This document shows, piece by piece, positions 44,814-53,150 of a stretch of 64,000 nucleotides of DNA (position 1 is the stretch's first letter; the number at the start of each line of letters is the position of its first letter). A program made the position numbers and the translations under genes. The DNA comes from Traorella massiliensis (GTDB taxonomy: Bacteria; Bacillota_I; Bacilli_A; Erysipelotrichales; Erysipelotrichaceae): assembly GCF_900104665.1 (NCBI RefSeq), contig NZ_LT629968.1, forward strand, positions 248,001-312,000. The letters run 5' to 3'. Under the pieces are notes generated by a model. It was not told the origin of the DNA. It did not search any database and was given only the letters and a program-made list of their open reading frames with translations.

Positions 44814-46331
44814 ATGGGAAAAATCATTCGACGCATTCTAACAATTATTCCAGCGGTGGCTTTACAATCGCTCTGGCTTTTGCTGTTGATGAAATGGCTG
44901 ATCCCTTACGCACCGATTATTGTGTCACTGCTTTCCGTTGCAGCGTTTTTCTTGGTGGTATTTATTATTATAAAGAGAGATGAAACCGCTTATAAATTGC
45001 TTTGGCTGCTGGTTATTCTGTCACTACCTTTGGTAGGAGCGTTACTATATCTGCTCTTTGGAAATAAACGGACGGCCCGCCCTCTAAAAAGGCGCTTGCA
45101 GCAAGTTCAAAAGAGTTGCAATCCGCAGCCTCTTCCAATAAAAGAAGCGCCCTTTGACGGCGAAAAACGCATGGGGCAAACAGTGCGGTGGCTGGAAGAA
45201 AAAACGCAATATCCGATGTGTGCAGTTGAGCAGGTTCGTTACTATCCGTTGGGCGATAATATGTTCCCTGATATGCTTGCCGATTTGAAAAATGCAAGAA
45301 ACTCGATTTACGTAGAATACTTCATTATTGAGCCGGGGCATATGTGGGACGCAATCGTGAACGAACTGGAAGTAAAAATGGAGCAGGGCGTTGATGTACG
45401 TGTGATATACGATGATCTTGGCAGTATTTCTTCGTTCAATTTCAGTAATGTCCGTGAACTGAAAAAGAAAGGCATTCCATGTATTCCTTTTAATCCTTTC
45501 CTTGCCTTAAAAGGAACTGCAAACTATCGCGATCATCGCAAAATGCTGATTATTGACAACGAAGTTGCTTATAGCGGAGGTATCAACTTATCAGATCGGT
45601 ATATCAATTTGGAACATCCCTATGGACACTGGAAGGACACAGGCTTTCGGATTACTGGTGAGCCAGTAAAAAATTTTACCCATATGTTCTTGACCTTTTG
45701 GAACGCATTTTCGCTGGAAAAAGAAGCAGGACAGCTTGCAATGCCCACATATCCCAAAAGGTATCCTGCGCCGCCGCACACATTTGATGGTTATGTGCTT
45801 AGTTACTACGATTCGCCCCTTAACCATGAAGCTACCAGTAATCAGCTCTTTATTGACTTGCTTTCTCAAAGCACGGATTACGCATGGTTTTTTACACCGT
45901 ATCTTATGCTTGGCGATGACTTGATGGATGCAATGATTTCCGCTGCTCAACGTGGTGTAGACGTGCGGATCATTATGCCCGGCATCCCTGATAAGAAGCT
46001 GATTTTCCGTATGTCTCGGAGCTTTTATCAGGTGTTGCTGACTGGCGGCATCAAGATTTATGAGTATACTCCCGGCTTCGTTCATGCAAAGAGCTTTGTA
46101 TCAGACGACAAAGTTGCGACGATAGGAACTGTCAATCTGGACTACCGCAGTCTCTTTCTCCACTTTGAAAACAATTCGTTCTTTTATCGTTCCAGTATTA
46201 TTGCAGCAATAAAGGACGATTTCATCGCTACACAGGCAAAATGTAAAGAGGTAAAGCCCTATGATATGAAACATTATTCGCGCCGCTGGGTCGTAGATGG
46301 TGTCCTTCGTATTTTCGCACCGCTATGTTGA
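44814..46331 (+). CDS. cls: Cardiolipin synthase, phospholipase-D type
   Basis: Joins two phosphatidylglycerols to cardiolipin and glycerol at the membrane. 505 residues: two N-terminal helices (about 10-75, PLDc_N domain) and two HKD motifs, 'YRDHRKMLIIDNEVAYSGG' near 240 and 'FVHAKSFVSDDKVATIGT' near 422, both with intact His, Lys and Asp. AGAGGGGGG lies before the ATG. It heads the structural genes of the TetR-led operon. Extra or altered Cls copies are known to change membrane charge and daptomycin/peptide tolerance in Firmicutes. Confidence 0.95.
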   Translation: MGKIIRRILTIIPAVALQSLWLLLLMKWLIPYAPIIVSLLSVAAFFLVVFIIIKRDETAYKLLWLLVILSLPLVGALLYLLFGNKRTARPLKRRLQQVQKSCNPQPLPIKEAPFDGEKRMGQTVRWLEEKTQYPMCAVEQVRYYPLGDNMFPDMLADLKNARNSIYVEYFIIEPGHMWDAIVNELEVKMEQGVDVRVIYDDLGSISSFNFSNVRELKKKGIPCIPFNPFLALKGTANYRDHRKMLIIDNEVAYSGGINLSDRYINLEHPYGHWKDTGFRITGEPVKNFTHMFLTFWNAFSLEKEAGQLAMPTYPKRYPAPPHTFDGYVLSYYDSPLNHEATSNQLFIDLLSQSTDYAWFFTPYLMLGDDLMDAMISAAQRGVDVRIIMPGIPDKKLIFRMSRSFYQVLLTGGIKIYEYTPGFVHAKSFVSDDKVATIGTVNLDYRSLFLHFENNSFFYRSSIIAAIKDDFIATQAKCKEVKPYDMKHYSRRWVVDGVLRIFAPLC

Positions 46332-46338
46332 GGTTTTT

Positions 46339-46800
46339 ATGAAGCATTTTCTTATGTGTCTGCTATATATCGCGGCGTTAGGGGTTCTCTCCTTTGTAGT
46401 GGGGCGCTTGATCCCGAAGCATTGGTTTCACGCCGATCGTTTTCCTTGGGTCTGCCACCCGGCAGAGCAAAAACTATGGAAGCGGCTTCATGTTCGGAAA
46501 TGGCAGGCAAAGATCCCCGATATGAGCCGCATATTCGTTAAAATCATGCCGGAAAAGAAACTGACAAAGGAAAACTATGAGAACTTGCCGCGCATGATAG
46601 AAGAAACTTGCGTGGCAGAGTGGACACATATTCTGTTGTCTATCGCCGGTCTTGGACTGCTGAAAATATGGTCCGGTGTTGGCGGGGTATGTATAACGAT
46701 TATCTACATTGTGCTGGGTAATTTGCCGTTTATTGTTGTCCAGCGCTATAATCGCCCACGCCTGCAAAAGCTGTTTGCTATGCAGCAAAGGAAAAAATAG
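46339..46800 (+). CDS. CrtO-like acyltransferase (glycosyl-diaponeurosporenoate acyltransferase family)
   Basis: 153 residues with about three membrane segments. Family blocks close to staphylococcal CrtO: 'LHVRKWQAKIPDMSRIF', 'MIEETCVAEWTHIL' and 'LPFIVVQRYNRPRLQKL'. CrtO adds a fatty acid to the sugar of a carotenoid glycoside (staphyloxanthin). No carotenoid genes are present; the next gene instead makes glycosylated lipid, so transfer of an acyl chain to a glycolipid sugar is the simplest guess. GAGG lies 4-8 bases before the ATG. Confidence 0.8.
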   Translation: MKHFLMCLLYIAALGVLSFVVGRLIPKHWFHADRFPWVCHPAEQKLWKRLHVRKWQAKIPDMSRIFVKIMPEKKLTKENYENLPRMIEETCVAEWTHILLSIAGLGLLKIWSGVGGVCITIIYIVLGNLPFIVVQRYNRPRLQKLFAMQQRKK

Positions 46801-46809
46801 GAGATTCAA

Positions 46810-47928
46810 ATGCAAACACTAATTCTAAGCTGCAACACTGGCGCAGGGCATAACTCCTGTGCGCAAGCAGTTCAGGAAGCCTACCACTCTCGCGGAGAAA
46901 TCTGCAATATTACAGATTCTTTGCAGTTTATTTCAGAAAAAGCATCCACGTTTATTTCTAATTGGCATACCCGAATTTACCGCCATGCTCCAAGGCTTTT
47001 TGATGCTGGGTATCAGCGTGCGGAATCTCACGAAGATATTTTTTGTGAGGGAACGCCGATCTATAAGCTACTTTCCTCCGGCGCAGAGCGGATGTATCAA
47101 TACATCCGCTCTGCAGGCTACGATAATATTATCTGTACTCATGTATTCCCAGCCTTGGCGTTGACAGAAATGCGCCGACAGCACCCATGCTTACAGCTTG
47201 TAACGAGCCACATTTCTACAGACTATACCTGCGCTCCCTGCACAGCGGATTCTGCGCTGGACTGGTATTTCATTCCGTCCACTTCGCTGTTAGGTGAGTT
47301 TGAACAATGTGGACTTCAACCTCAAAAGCTGATCGCCAGTGGAATCCCTGTGCGGCAGCAATTCTACCAGCGTGTGTCACAAGAAGCAGGAAAAGCCAAC
47401 GCCGGAATCTCTCCTGCTCATCAACATATTTTAATGATGTGCGGTAGCATGGGCTGCGGTCCAATGGAGGAGATTATATCGTATCTCTGCCCTTACCTCA
47501 CAACAGAACAAGAACTTAGTGTTGTATGCGGCACAAATGATGATTTACGCAAAAAACTCCAAAAAAGGACAGAAAAGTATTCTCAAGTTCATGTTCTGGG
47601 AACCGTCAATAATGTGCCGCAGCTCATGCAAGCCTCAGACCTATTCCTGACAAAGCCCGGAGGTCTAAGTACATCTGAGGCAATGGCGGCAGAGTTACCA
47701 ATGGTGCTTATCGATGCAGTGGCTGGCTGCGAGACACATAATCTGAATTTTTTTCTGCGTAATGGAATGGCCGTCACAGCCAATACGCCAAAAGCAATCG
47801 CAGACACCACAATAAAAACGCTAAATGCCCCAGTGCTTCTTTCTAAAATGCGCGCGGCAATGCGGTCGCAGACGGAATGTACGGCAGCCGATAAAATCTA
47901 TGAATGGATATACAGTCATGCAAAGTAA
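46810..47928 (+). CDS. UgtP/MGDG-synthase-like glycosyltransferase
   Basis: 372 residues, GT28/GT-B fold. N-terminal acceptor domain with 'ILSCNTGAGHNSCAQAV' (the Gly-x-Gly-His motif of MGDG synthases) and C-terminal donor domain with 'LTKPGGLSTSEAMAAELPMV'. Homologues transfer glucose or galactose from a UDP-sugar to diacylglycerol, giving glycolipid for the membrane or lipoteichoic acid anchor. Nine bases after the acyltransferase gene. The sugar and number of transfers cannot be told. Confidence 0.88.
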   Translation: MQTLILSCNTGAGHNSCAQAVQEAYHSRGEICNITDSLQFISEKASTFISNWHTRIYRHAPRLFDAGYQRAESHEDIFCEGTPIYKLLSSGAERMYQYIRSAGYDNIICTHVFPALALTEMRRQHPCLQLVTSHISTDYTCAPCTADSALDWYFIPSTSLLGEFEQCGLQPQKLIASGIPVRQQFYQRVSQEAGKANAGISPAHQHILMMCGSMGCGPMEEIISYLCPYLTTEQELSVVCGTNDDLRKKLQKRTEKYSQVHVLGTVNNVPQLMQASDLFLTKPGGLSTSEAMAAELPMVLIDAVAGCETHNLNFFLRNGMAVTANTPKAIADTTIKTLNAPVLLSKMRAAMRSQTECTAADKIYEWIYSHAK

Positions 47929-48619
47929 TCATATAAAGCCGGAAGTTAATTACCGTGAGTTCCGCATCCATAAACTTAATACACCTGAATTTTCTCACGT
48001 CAGGCTATTGCTTTACTGGCCAATTTTCGGCTTGCTGTTTTTGTTTCTTGAGCGGTTGCAACCGCAACGAAATTACTATCCCGTCTATTGTGGACTCGAT
48101 GATATAATACCATTTTGTGAATGGGCGTTGATTCCGTATCTATTTTGGTTTGTCTTTCTAATCGGTACGTTGGTTTATACTTTTTTCGTCGATGTACCTG
48201 CATTTCGGCGTATGATGTATTTTGTGATAGTCACCTATACGATCACGGTTTTGATTTACCTGTTCTTTCCAACCTGCCAAAATTTGCGGCCAGAAGCATT
48301 TGTACGCAATAATCTACTTACACGCTTTATTGAATTATTCTATAGTTTCGATACCAATACAAATGTTTGCCCCTCACTTCATGTAATAGGCTCTGTTGCC
48401 GCGATGTTTGGGTTATGGGATTGCAAGGCGCTCCAAAGCGTCGGATGGAAAATCGCTGCTACATCAATCGCCGTGTGTATCAGTCTCTCCACCGTTTTTA
48501 TGAAACAGCATTCTATCATGGATGTTCTCGCTGCATTGCCAGTCTGTTTCTTTGGTTGGTGGATTGCCTATAAGATACTCCCCAATAATAAAACAAACCG
48601 ATTTCTTACGAGGATGTAA
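47918..48619 (+). CDS. PAP2-superfamily membrane phosphatase
   Basis: 233 residues starting at the ATG at 47918, overlapping the glycosyltransferase by 11 bases. Five or six membrane helices. The PAP2 catalytic blocks are 'CPSLHVIGS' (with the catalytic His) and 'KQHSIMDVLAALP'; the first K-x6-RP block is weak, so it is closer to the inositolphosphotransferase/aureobasidin-type branch than to PgpB. It could dephosphorylate phosphatidate to the diacylglycerol used by the preceding enzyme, or transfer a headgroup. Confidence 0.82.
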   Translation: MQSNHIKPEVNYREFRIHKLNTPEFSHVRLLLYWPIFGLLFLFLERLQPQRNYYPVYCGLDDIIPFCEWALIPYLFWFVFLIGTLVYTFFVDVPAFRRMMYFVIVTYTITVLIYLFFPTCQNLRPEAFVRNNLLTRFIELFYSFDTNTNVCPSLHVIGSVAAMFGLWDCKALQSVGWKIAATSIAVCISLSTVFMKQHSIMDVLAALPVCFFGWWIAYKILPNNKTNRFLTRM

Positions 48620-48621
48620 TC

Positions 48622-49776
48622 ATGGATAAATCCTACAAAAAGCCGCTTCTACTAATCACGTTTGGGGTGATCTTATTTGCGGCATTCAACAATCTAAACT
48701 ATGTTGCCAACTTTCTAAAATCGTGTATTGGCTTGCTCGCTCCGATTTTATCAGGCCTTTTGCTGGCCTTTGTTCTGAGTGTACCCGTGCGCGGACTGGC
48801 AAAGAGGCTTCGACGAAAGCTGACTAAAGCTACAGATCGGCAAATAGACATGATAAGCCTGTTACTGACGCTGATATGTGTTATTGCGATTATTGCTCTT
48901 CTGTGTGTAATTGCGATTCCACAGCTCACTGCATCTGTAAAAAGCATTGCTGCTCTTGTTCAAGAAAAATGGCCTGACTGGGTCGGCTTATTGCAAAGAT
49001 ACGGCATTGACACAGAGAAACTGTCGGCACATTTTGCTGCGCTCGATTGGAAATCTATTCTGCAAAGCATTTCGAGCGAAATGAACACAGTGATTTCCTC
49101 AGTTGCCAATGTTGCTGGCTCTACGGTATCTGCGATTGCTGATGTTGCAATTTCACTTGTGATCACATTCTATGTGCTAATTGGATGGCGTGAATTGAGC
49201 AGTCAAAGCAAACGGGCACTGTATGCCTACTGTAAGGAATCCGTTGCAGATAGAATTTGCCATATTTCGAAACTTGCACATGACACCTATGCGAAGTTTC
49301 TTTCTGGTCAGTGTGTCGAGGTTATGATTCTTGGAACATTGATCTTTCTTTCGTTTTCTGTTGCAGGGATTCCATATGCGGGGCTAACAGCCGTTTTAAC
49401 TGCCGCCTTTGCATTCGTTCCTTATATTGGAGGATTTCTCTCCTGCGCTTTCGGCATTTTATTTACTTTATTGGCGGCTCCGAACAAGGCGCTCCTATGC
49501 TTGATCGTCTATCAGGCAACTCAGTTTGTTGAAAATCAGTTCATCTATCCGCACGTCGTGGGAAACAGTGTAGGGCTATCCCCGTTCTGGACGTTGTTGG
49601 CGGTTTTGCTGGGCGGTAAACTGTTCGGTGTCCTTGGCATGATTTTCTTTATTCCGTTAATGGCTCTTGTATCTCAGCTTCTACACGAATCAATCGAACG
49701 GCGGCTGCATACCCGCAAACCGGAGCTGTCCAATGTACAAAGCAACTCAGACGAGAATACAGACATATCTCAATGA
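48622..49776 (+). CDS. AI-2E-family transporter
   Basis: 384 residues with about eight membrane helices. The family's conserved region is 'AFVPYIGGFLSCAFGILFTL' and 'QFVENQFIYPHVVGNSVGLS'. AI-2E proteins include Na+/H+ antiporters and suspected exporters of small molecules; the role here is unknown. Two bases after the phosphatase gene, last of the operon. Its C-terminal tail (NVQSNSDENTDISQ) runs into DNA that encodes a RelQ fragment in another frame, so its natural end may have been altered. Confidence 0.88.
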   Translation: MDKSYKKPLLLITFGVILFAAFNNLNYVANFLKSCIGLLAPILSGLLLAFVLSVPVRGLAKRLRRKLTKATDRQIDMISLLLTLICVIAIIALLCVIAIPQLTASVKSIAALVQEKWPDWVGLLQRYGIDTEKLSAHFAALDWKSILQSISSEMNTVISSVANVAGSTVSAIADVAISLVITFYVLIGWRELSSQSKRALYAYCKESVADRICHISKLAHDTYAKFLSGQCVEVMILGTLIFLSFSVAGIPYAGLTAVLTAAFAFVPYIGGFLSCAFGILFTLLAAPNKALLCLIVYQATQFVENQFIYPHVVGNSVGLSPFWTLLAVLLGGKLFGVLGMIFFIPLMALVSQLLHESIERRLHTRKPELSNVQSNSDENTDISQ

Positions 49777-50269
49777 TGTAGCAGGCGTTCGAATAGTTTG
49801 TGCGTTTATTGACGATAATCGTCTGGATGAACAGATCCGCCAGGCAGTTCTTTCATTGGAAACAAAATGGACAGAAAAAGAAATTGGTTTTCAGGTAGAA
49901 TTGGAGGAAGTTAAATATACTGCGAATGAAGGACTTTTTATGCATATCTGGATAAATCTTTTAGATAATGCGATTAAGTTCAGCCCTTCAAAGGGGACAA
50001 TTACGATGTTTCTGAAACAAGAACAGGATTCTGTTAAGTTCATTCTGGAAGATGAAGGACCAGGAATAGAGGATGATGTAAAATCCAGAATATTTGACAA
50101 GTTCTATCAGGTAGATGGATCTCATAAAGCAGAAGGAAATGGCCTAGGTCTTGCACTTGTAAAACGGATTGTAGATAGTGCCGGAGGAACAATCAAAGCA
50201 GAAAACCGTGAATATGGTGGATGCAGATTTGTTATAGAGCTGCCAAAGCAGAAAGATGAGATTATCTAG
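49735..50269 (+). pseudogene. Fusion of a RelQ fragment with the C-terminal half of a histidine kinase
   Basis: Residues 1-26 (ending 'LNDVAGVRIVCAFIDD') match the conserved start of the synthetase region of small alarmone synthetases (RelQ/YjbM). Immediately after, the sequence switches to a sensor kinase from just before its ATPase domain: N box 'INLLDNAIKFSP', G1 'EDEGPGIEDD', F box 'FDKFYQV', G2 'GNGLGLALVKRI'. Neither part is complete: no alarmone catalytic residues, no kinase sensor or phospho-accepting His. It marks a deletion joint in the island. Confidence 0.75.
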
Positions 50270-50302
50270 TTTTAAGATAAATTAGAAGATGGGAGTATTT
50301 AT

Positions 50303-51367
50303 ATGACATTTTATCAGGAGTTGCAGTTAAATCAGGCAGGTTCTAAAAACCTGTTGAAAAAGAGTGAAACACTAAAAGAAAAACTATATCATATGTGGGT
50401 ATATCTGGTGAAGATAGCTGCTACAATGGCATTTTGTTTTTTCTTTGTTAGTATTTTCAGCATCCTATTTGGAAATGAGAACAGCATTGTAGGTGTAGTA
50501 GTCTTATTATGTCTCATGGTGTTTAGGAATGCGGATCTGGGGATCCACACCGGACAATCTACGATGCTTTTGGCTTTGTTCTTTGTAATTATGACTGTAT
50601 GTCCGCATTTAGCAAATCAGTTTTCACCGGTATTGGGAATGCTGTTAAATATTGCGGCACTGGCTGTGTTGATTCTGTTCGGATGCCATAATCCATCCAT
50701 GTTTAATCAATCTACATTGGTTCTTGGGTATCTGCTGCTATATGGTTATGATGTTACGGGAAAAAGCTATCAGATGCGATTAGTCGGAATGGCTTTAGGT
50801 GCAGCACTTACCTGCTTCGTATTTTATCGAAATCATAAAAACAGAACTTATAAAAGAAATCTGAAAGATCTGATACAAGAATTTGATATCACTTCTTCCA
50901 GAACAAAATGGCAGATATGTCAGATTTTATGCGTACCGATTGTCCTTTGCATTGCAGAACTTTGTAATATGCCACGTGCAATGTGGGCTGGTATTGCGGC
51001 CATGTCCGTGATTTTGCCGTCTATGGAAGATATGCACTACAGAGTCCGTAAAAGGATTGTCGGAAATATTGCAGGTGTTATATGTTTTACAGTATTATAT
51101 TTTCTGCTTCCTTCGTCAATCTATGCATATATAGGAATTCTTGGTGGAATCGGTGTAGGATTTTCAGCACAATATGGCTGGCAGGCAGTATTTAACACAT
51201 TTGGTGCTTTAGCCATTGCTGCAGAGACATATGGACTACAAGGAGCGGTTAGTCTTAGAGTGAGTCAAAATGTTTTTGGTGTTGTGTTTGCTTTAGCATT
51301 TTGTGTTATATTTTATTGGTTTATGCCTAAAAAAAAGGAAAGTGAGGTGACCGTACATGCAGAGTGA
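50303..51367 (+). CDS. FUSC-family membrane protein
   Basis: 354 residues with about ten helices in two halves joined by a cytosolic loop (about 175-205, 'YRNHKNRTYKRNL'). 'MPRAMWAGIAAMSVILPS' and 'RVRKRIVGNIAGVI' resemble the FUSC (fusaric-acid-resistance/aromatic acid exporter) family. Substrate unknown. ATGGGAG lies before the ATG. Its base composition is between that of host and GC-rich element. The stop overlaps the pgsA stub. Confidence 0.78.
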   Translation: MTFYQELQLNQAGSKNLLKKSETLKEKLYHMWVYLVKIAATMAFCFFFVSIFSILFGNENSIVGVVVLLCLMVFRNADLGIHTGQSTMLLALFFVIMTVCPHLANQFSPVLGMLLNIAALAVLILFGCHNPSMFNQSTLVLGYLLLYGYDVTGKSYQMRLVGMALGAALTCFVFYRNHKNRTYKRNLKDLIQEFDITSSRTKWQICQILCVPIVLCIAELCNMPRAMWAGIAAMSVILPSMEDMHYRVRKRIVGNIAGVICFTVLYFLLPSSIYAYIGILGGIGVGFSAQYGWQAVFNTFGALAIAAETYGLQGAVSLRVSQNVFGVVFALAFCVIFYWFMPKKKESEVTVHAE

Positions 51368-51496
51368 AGTGAATCAGAAAGAAAATTTGAATAGAATTAT
51401 TACGGTTCCTAATCTTCTTTCTTTTTTCGGCTTTGTCTGATTCCGGTAATTATATGGAGTTATTGTGTAAAGAAAAATCCTCGAATGAATGCAGGG
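51357..51496 (+). pseudogene. pgsA: Frameshifted 5' stub of pgsA (phosphatidylglycerophosphate synthase)
   Basis: Starts MQSEVNQKENLNRIITVPN LLSFF. A T run at 51419-51428 has lost one base; adding it continues as 'RLCLIPVIIWSYCVKK', the classic CDP-alcohol phosphotransferase N-terminus. The homology ends at about 51496 before the catalytic D-G...A-R motif. The gene would supply phosphatidylglycerol, the substrate of cardiolipin synthase, but is dead here. Confidence 0.65.
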
Positions 51497-51603
51497 AAGT
51501 GACCGAAAAGTACCGCACAGGACGGAGTGCATATTTATGGCTCGGACAGTTGTTTATGAGATTGTTTGCAGGACTATTATAGCAGAAAGAAGAGGTGTTC
51601 GAT
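51497..51603. other. Unassigned junction DNA before the bile salt hydrolase gene
   Basis: One frame reads VTEKYRTGRSAYLWLGQLF and ends at TAG, which looks like the C-terminus of an unidentified protein. It is followed by AAAGAAGAGGTG, the ribosome binding site of the next gene. No promoter was recognised. Confidence 0.4.
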
Positions 51604-52593
51604 ATGTGTACAGCAGCAACTTACAAAACAAAAGATTTTTATATGGGCAGAACGCTTGATTATGAATTTTCCTATGGGGAACAGATCACGATAACGCCAA
51701 GAAATTACGAATTTGATTTCCGGTTTGCCGGGAAGATAAAAAGCCATTATGCTTTGATCGGAATGGCATTTGTTGCAGGAGGTTATCCGCTTTATTATGA
51801 TGCTGTTAATGAAAAAGGCCTTGGAATGGCAGGTCTTAATTTTGTCGGCAATGCGGCATATGAAGAAGCTTTGCCGGAAGATGAAACAGAAGTCAGCCAG
51901 GTGGCACAGTTCGAGTTCATCCCATGGATCCTTACACAGTGTGCTACTGTAGCAGAGGCGAGAGAGAAGCTGGCAGCAATGAGACTGACAGGCACAGCAT
52001 TCAGTGAACAGCTGCCGACAGCACAGCTTCACTGGATCATTGCAGACAAAGACTCCTGTATCGTTGTTGAGTCTATGAAAGATGGGCTGCATGTATATGA
52101 TAATCCGGTAGGAGTGCTTACCAATAATCCACCATTCCCGAGTCAGATGTTTGCACTGAATAATTATGCCGGAGTATCCAGAAAACAGCCGGAGAGTACT
52201 TTTGCAGGAGTATTACAGCTTGATGCATATAGCAGAGGAATGGGTGGAATGGGAATACCTGGAGATCTTTCCAGCCAGTCAAGATTTGTGAAAGTTGCCT
52301 TTACAAAATTAAATTCGATCTCCGGTGAAGAAGAGGATGAGAGTGTAAGCCAGTTCTTCCATATCTTAGGATCCGTAGATCAGCAGCGTGGATGCTGTGA
52401 GGTGACAGAAGGCAAATATGAGATCACGATATACACGTCCTGTTGTAATACAGCAAAAGGTATTTATTATTATACGACTTATGATAATCATCAGATCACA
52501 GCGGTTGACATGCATGCGGAAAATCTGGATTCAGATCAGCTGATCTGTTATCCGCTTCTGTCCAAGGGCGAAGTCAGATGGCAGAATAAATAA
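51604..52593 (+). CDS. bsh: Conjugated bile salt hydrolase (choloylglycine hydrolase, Ntn fold)
   Basis: Removes taurine or glycine from bile salts. 329 residues from the ATG at 51604, giving the required Met-Cys start: Cys2 becomes the N-terminal nucleophile after Met removal. The other catalytic residues are present: R16 and D19 (GRTLDYE), N79 (AGLNF), N174 (LTNNPPFPSQ) and R227 (SQSRFVKV). 'SRGMGGMGIPGDLSS' is the conserved loop. It resembles enzymes of gut Lachnospiraceae more than those of lactobacilli, from memory of the N-terminus. Complete and probably active; whether it prefers taurine or glycine conjugates cannot be told. Confidence 0.93.
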   Translation: MCTAATYKTKDFYMGRTLDYEFSYGEQITITPRNYEFDFRFAGKIKSHYALIGMAFVAGGYPLYYDAVNEKGLGMAGLNFVGNAAYEEALPEDETEVSQVAQFEFIPWILTQCATVAEAREKLAAMRLTGTAFSEQLPTAQLHWIIADKDSCIVVESMKDGLHVYDNPVGVLTNNPPFPSQMFALNNYAGVSRKQPESTFAGVLQLDAYSRGMGGMGIPGDLSSQSRFVKVAFTKLNSISGEEEDESVSQFFHILGSVDQQRGCCEVTEGKYEITIYTSCCNTAKGIYYYTTYDNHQITAVDMHAENLDSDQLICYPLLSKGEVRWQNK

Positions 52594-52916
52594 TACGAAA
52601 ATGCACGGAGAAAGCATAACGCAGAACAACAGGAGGACAATATCGAGATTGTATGGAATGCAGATGTTAGGTTGATAATTGTGCAAGCACCGCCTGCACA
52701 ATTTGTGCAACAAAAAAGAGGAGCCAGTCCAGACTCCTCAAAGGTACGTTATTTCAAAAAGTTGCTCTTGTGTTCCAGCGCGTGCAGATTATGATAGTCT
52801 TCATAAATAAGTCAATTTTGCAGATAAAATTAGCAACTCAGGAAAAAATGATTTGCTTGGAGAAATCGAAACGATAAGCTGAGATAATGGTTTCTCTTCT
52901 TTAGTGAGCCTATGAA
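52594..52916. other. Gene-free stretch with two hairpins and eroded coding remnants
   Basis: Holds the stem AATTGTGCA/TGCACAATT (52677-52703), a minus-strand terminator (52711-52740) and short frames such as SNSGKNDLLGEIETIS ending at TGA near 52880. No complete gene was seen. This is where base composition begins to rise toward the GC-rich element. Confidence 0.5.
52711..52740 (-). terminator. Intrinsic terminator, minus strand
   Basis: GAGGAG/CTCCTC stem with a 10-base loop followed, on the minus strand, by six T. It would end transcripts coming from the relaxase side, or protect the bsh region from antisense reading. Confidence 0.65.
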
Positions 52917-53090
52917 ATGACGAAATGTGGCTCGCCACATGGTGCTAACGCATACGACTGTTCTCCTCGTGGTGATGAATTGTTGAAGTTAAGTGAGCAA
53001 AAAGCAAAATCTGAACTTGTGAACTTAATTGCCAGTGCAGCAGGCGCATATACAGGGGCTGTTATCTCGCAAATATTCGATGCGGCGTAA
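52917..53090 (+). CDS. Small hypothetical protein (57 aa)
   Basis: Starts MTKCGSPHGANAYDCSPRG and ends with a hydrophobic helix-like tail (VNLIASAAGAYTGAVISQI). No good ribosome binding site. Two Cys near the N-terminus and an amphipathic C-terminus could suit a small secreted or membrane peptide, but it may equally be the 3' part of a decayed gene. Confidence 0.3.
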   Translation: MTKCGSPHGANAYDCSPRGDELLKLSEQKAKSELVNLIASAAGAYTGAVISQIFDAA

Positions 53091-53150
53091 GTAAAAAAGT
53101 TGGGCACGATCTTAACGAGCAATGCATGGCGGTACCCACTCATGCAAAAT

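Noticed and set aside
46339-46800. Staphyloxanthin-type carotenoid synthesis
   Set aside because: Only the acyltransferase family is present; no squalene/phytoene synthase or desaturase gene in the window.
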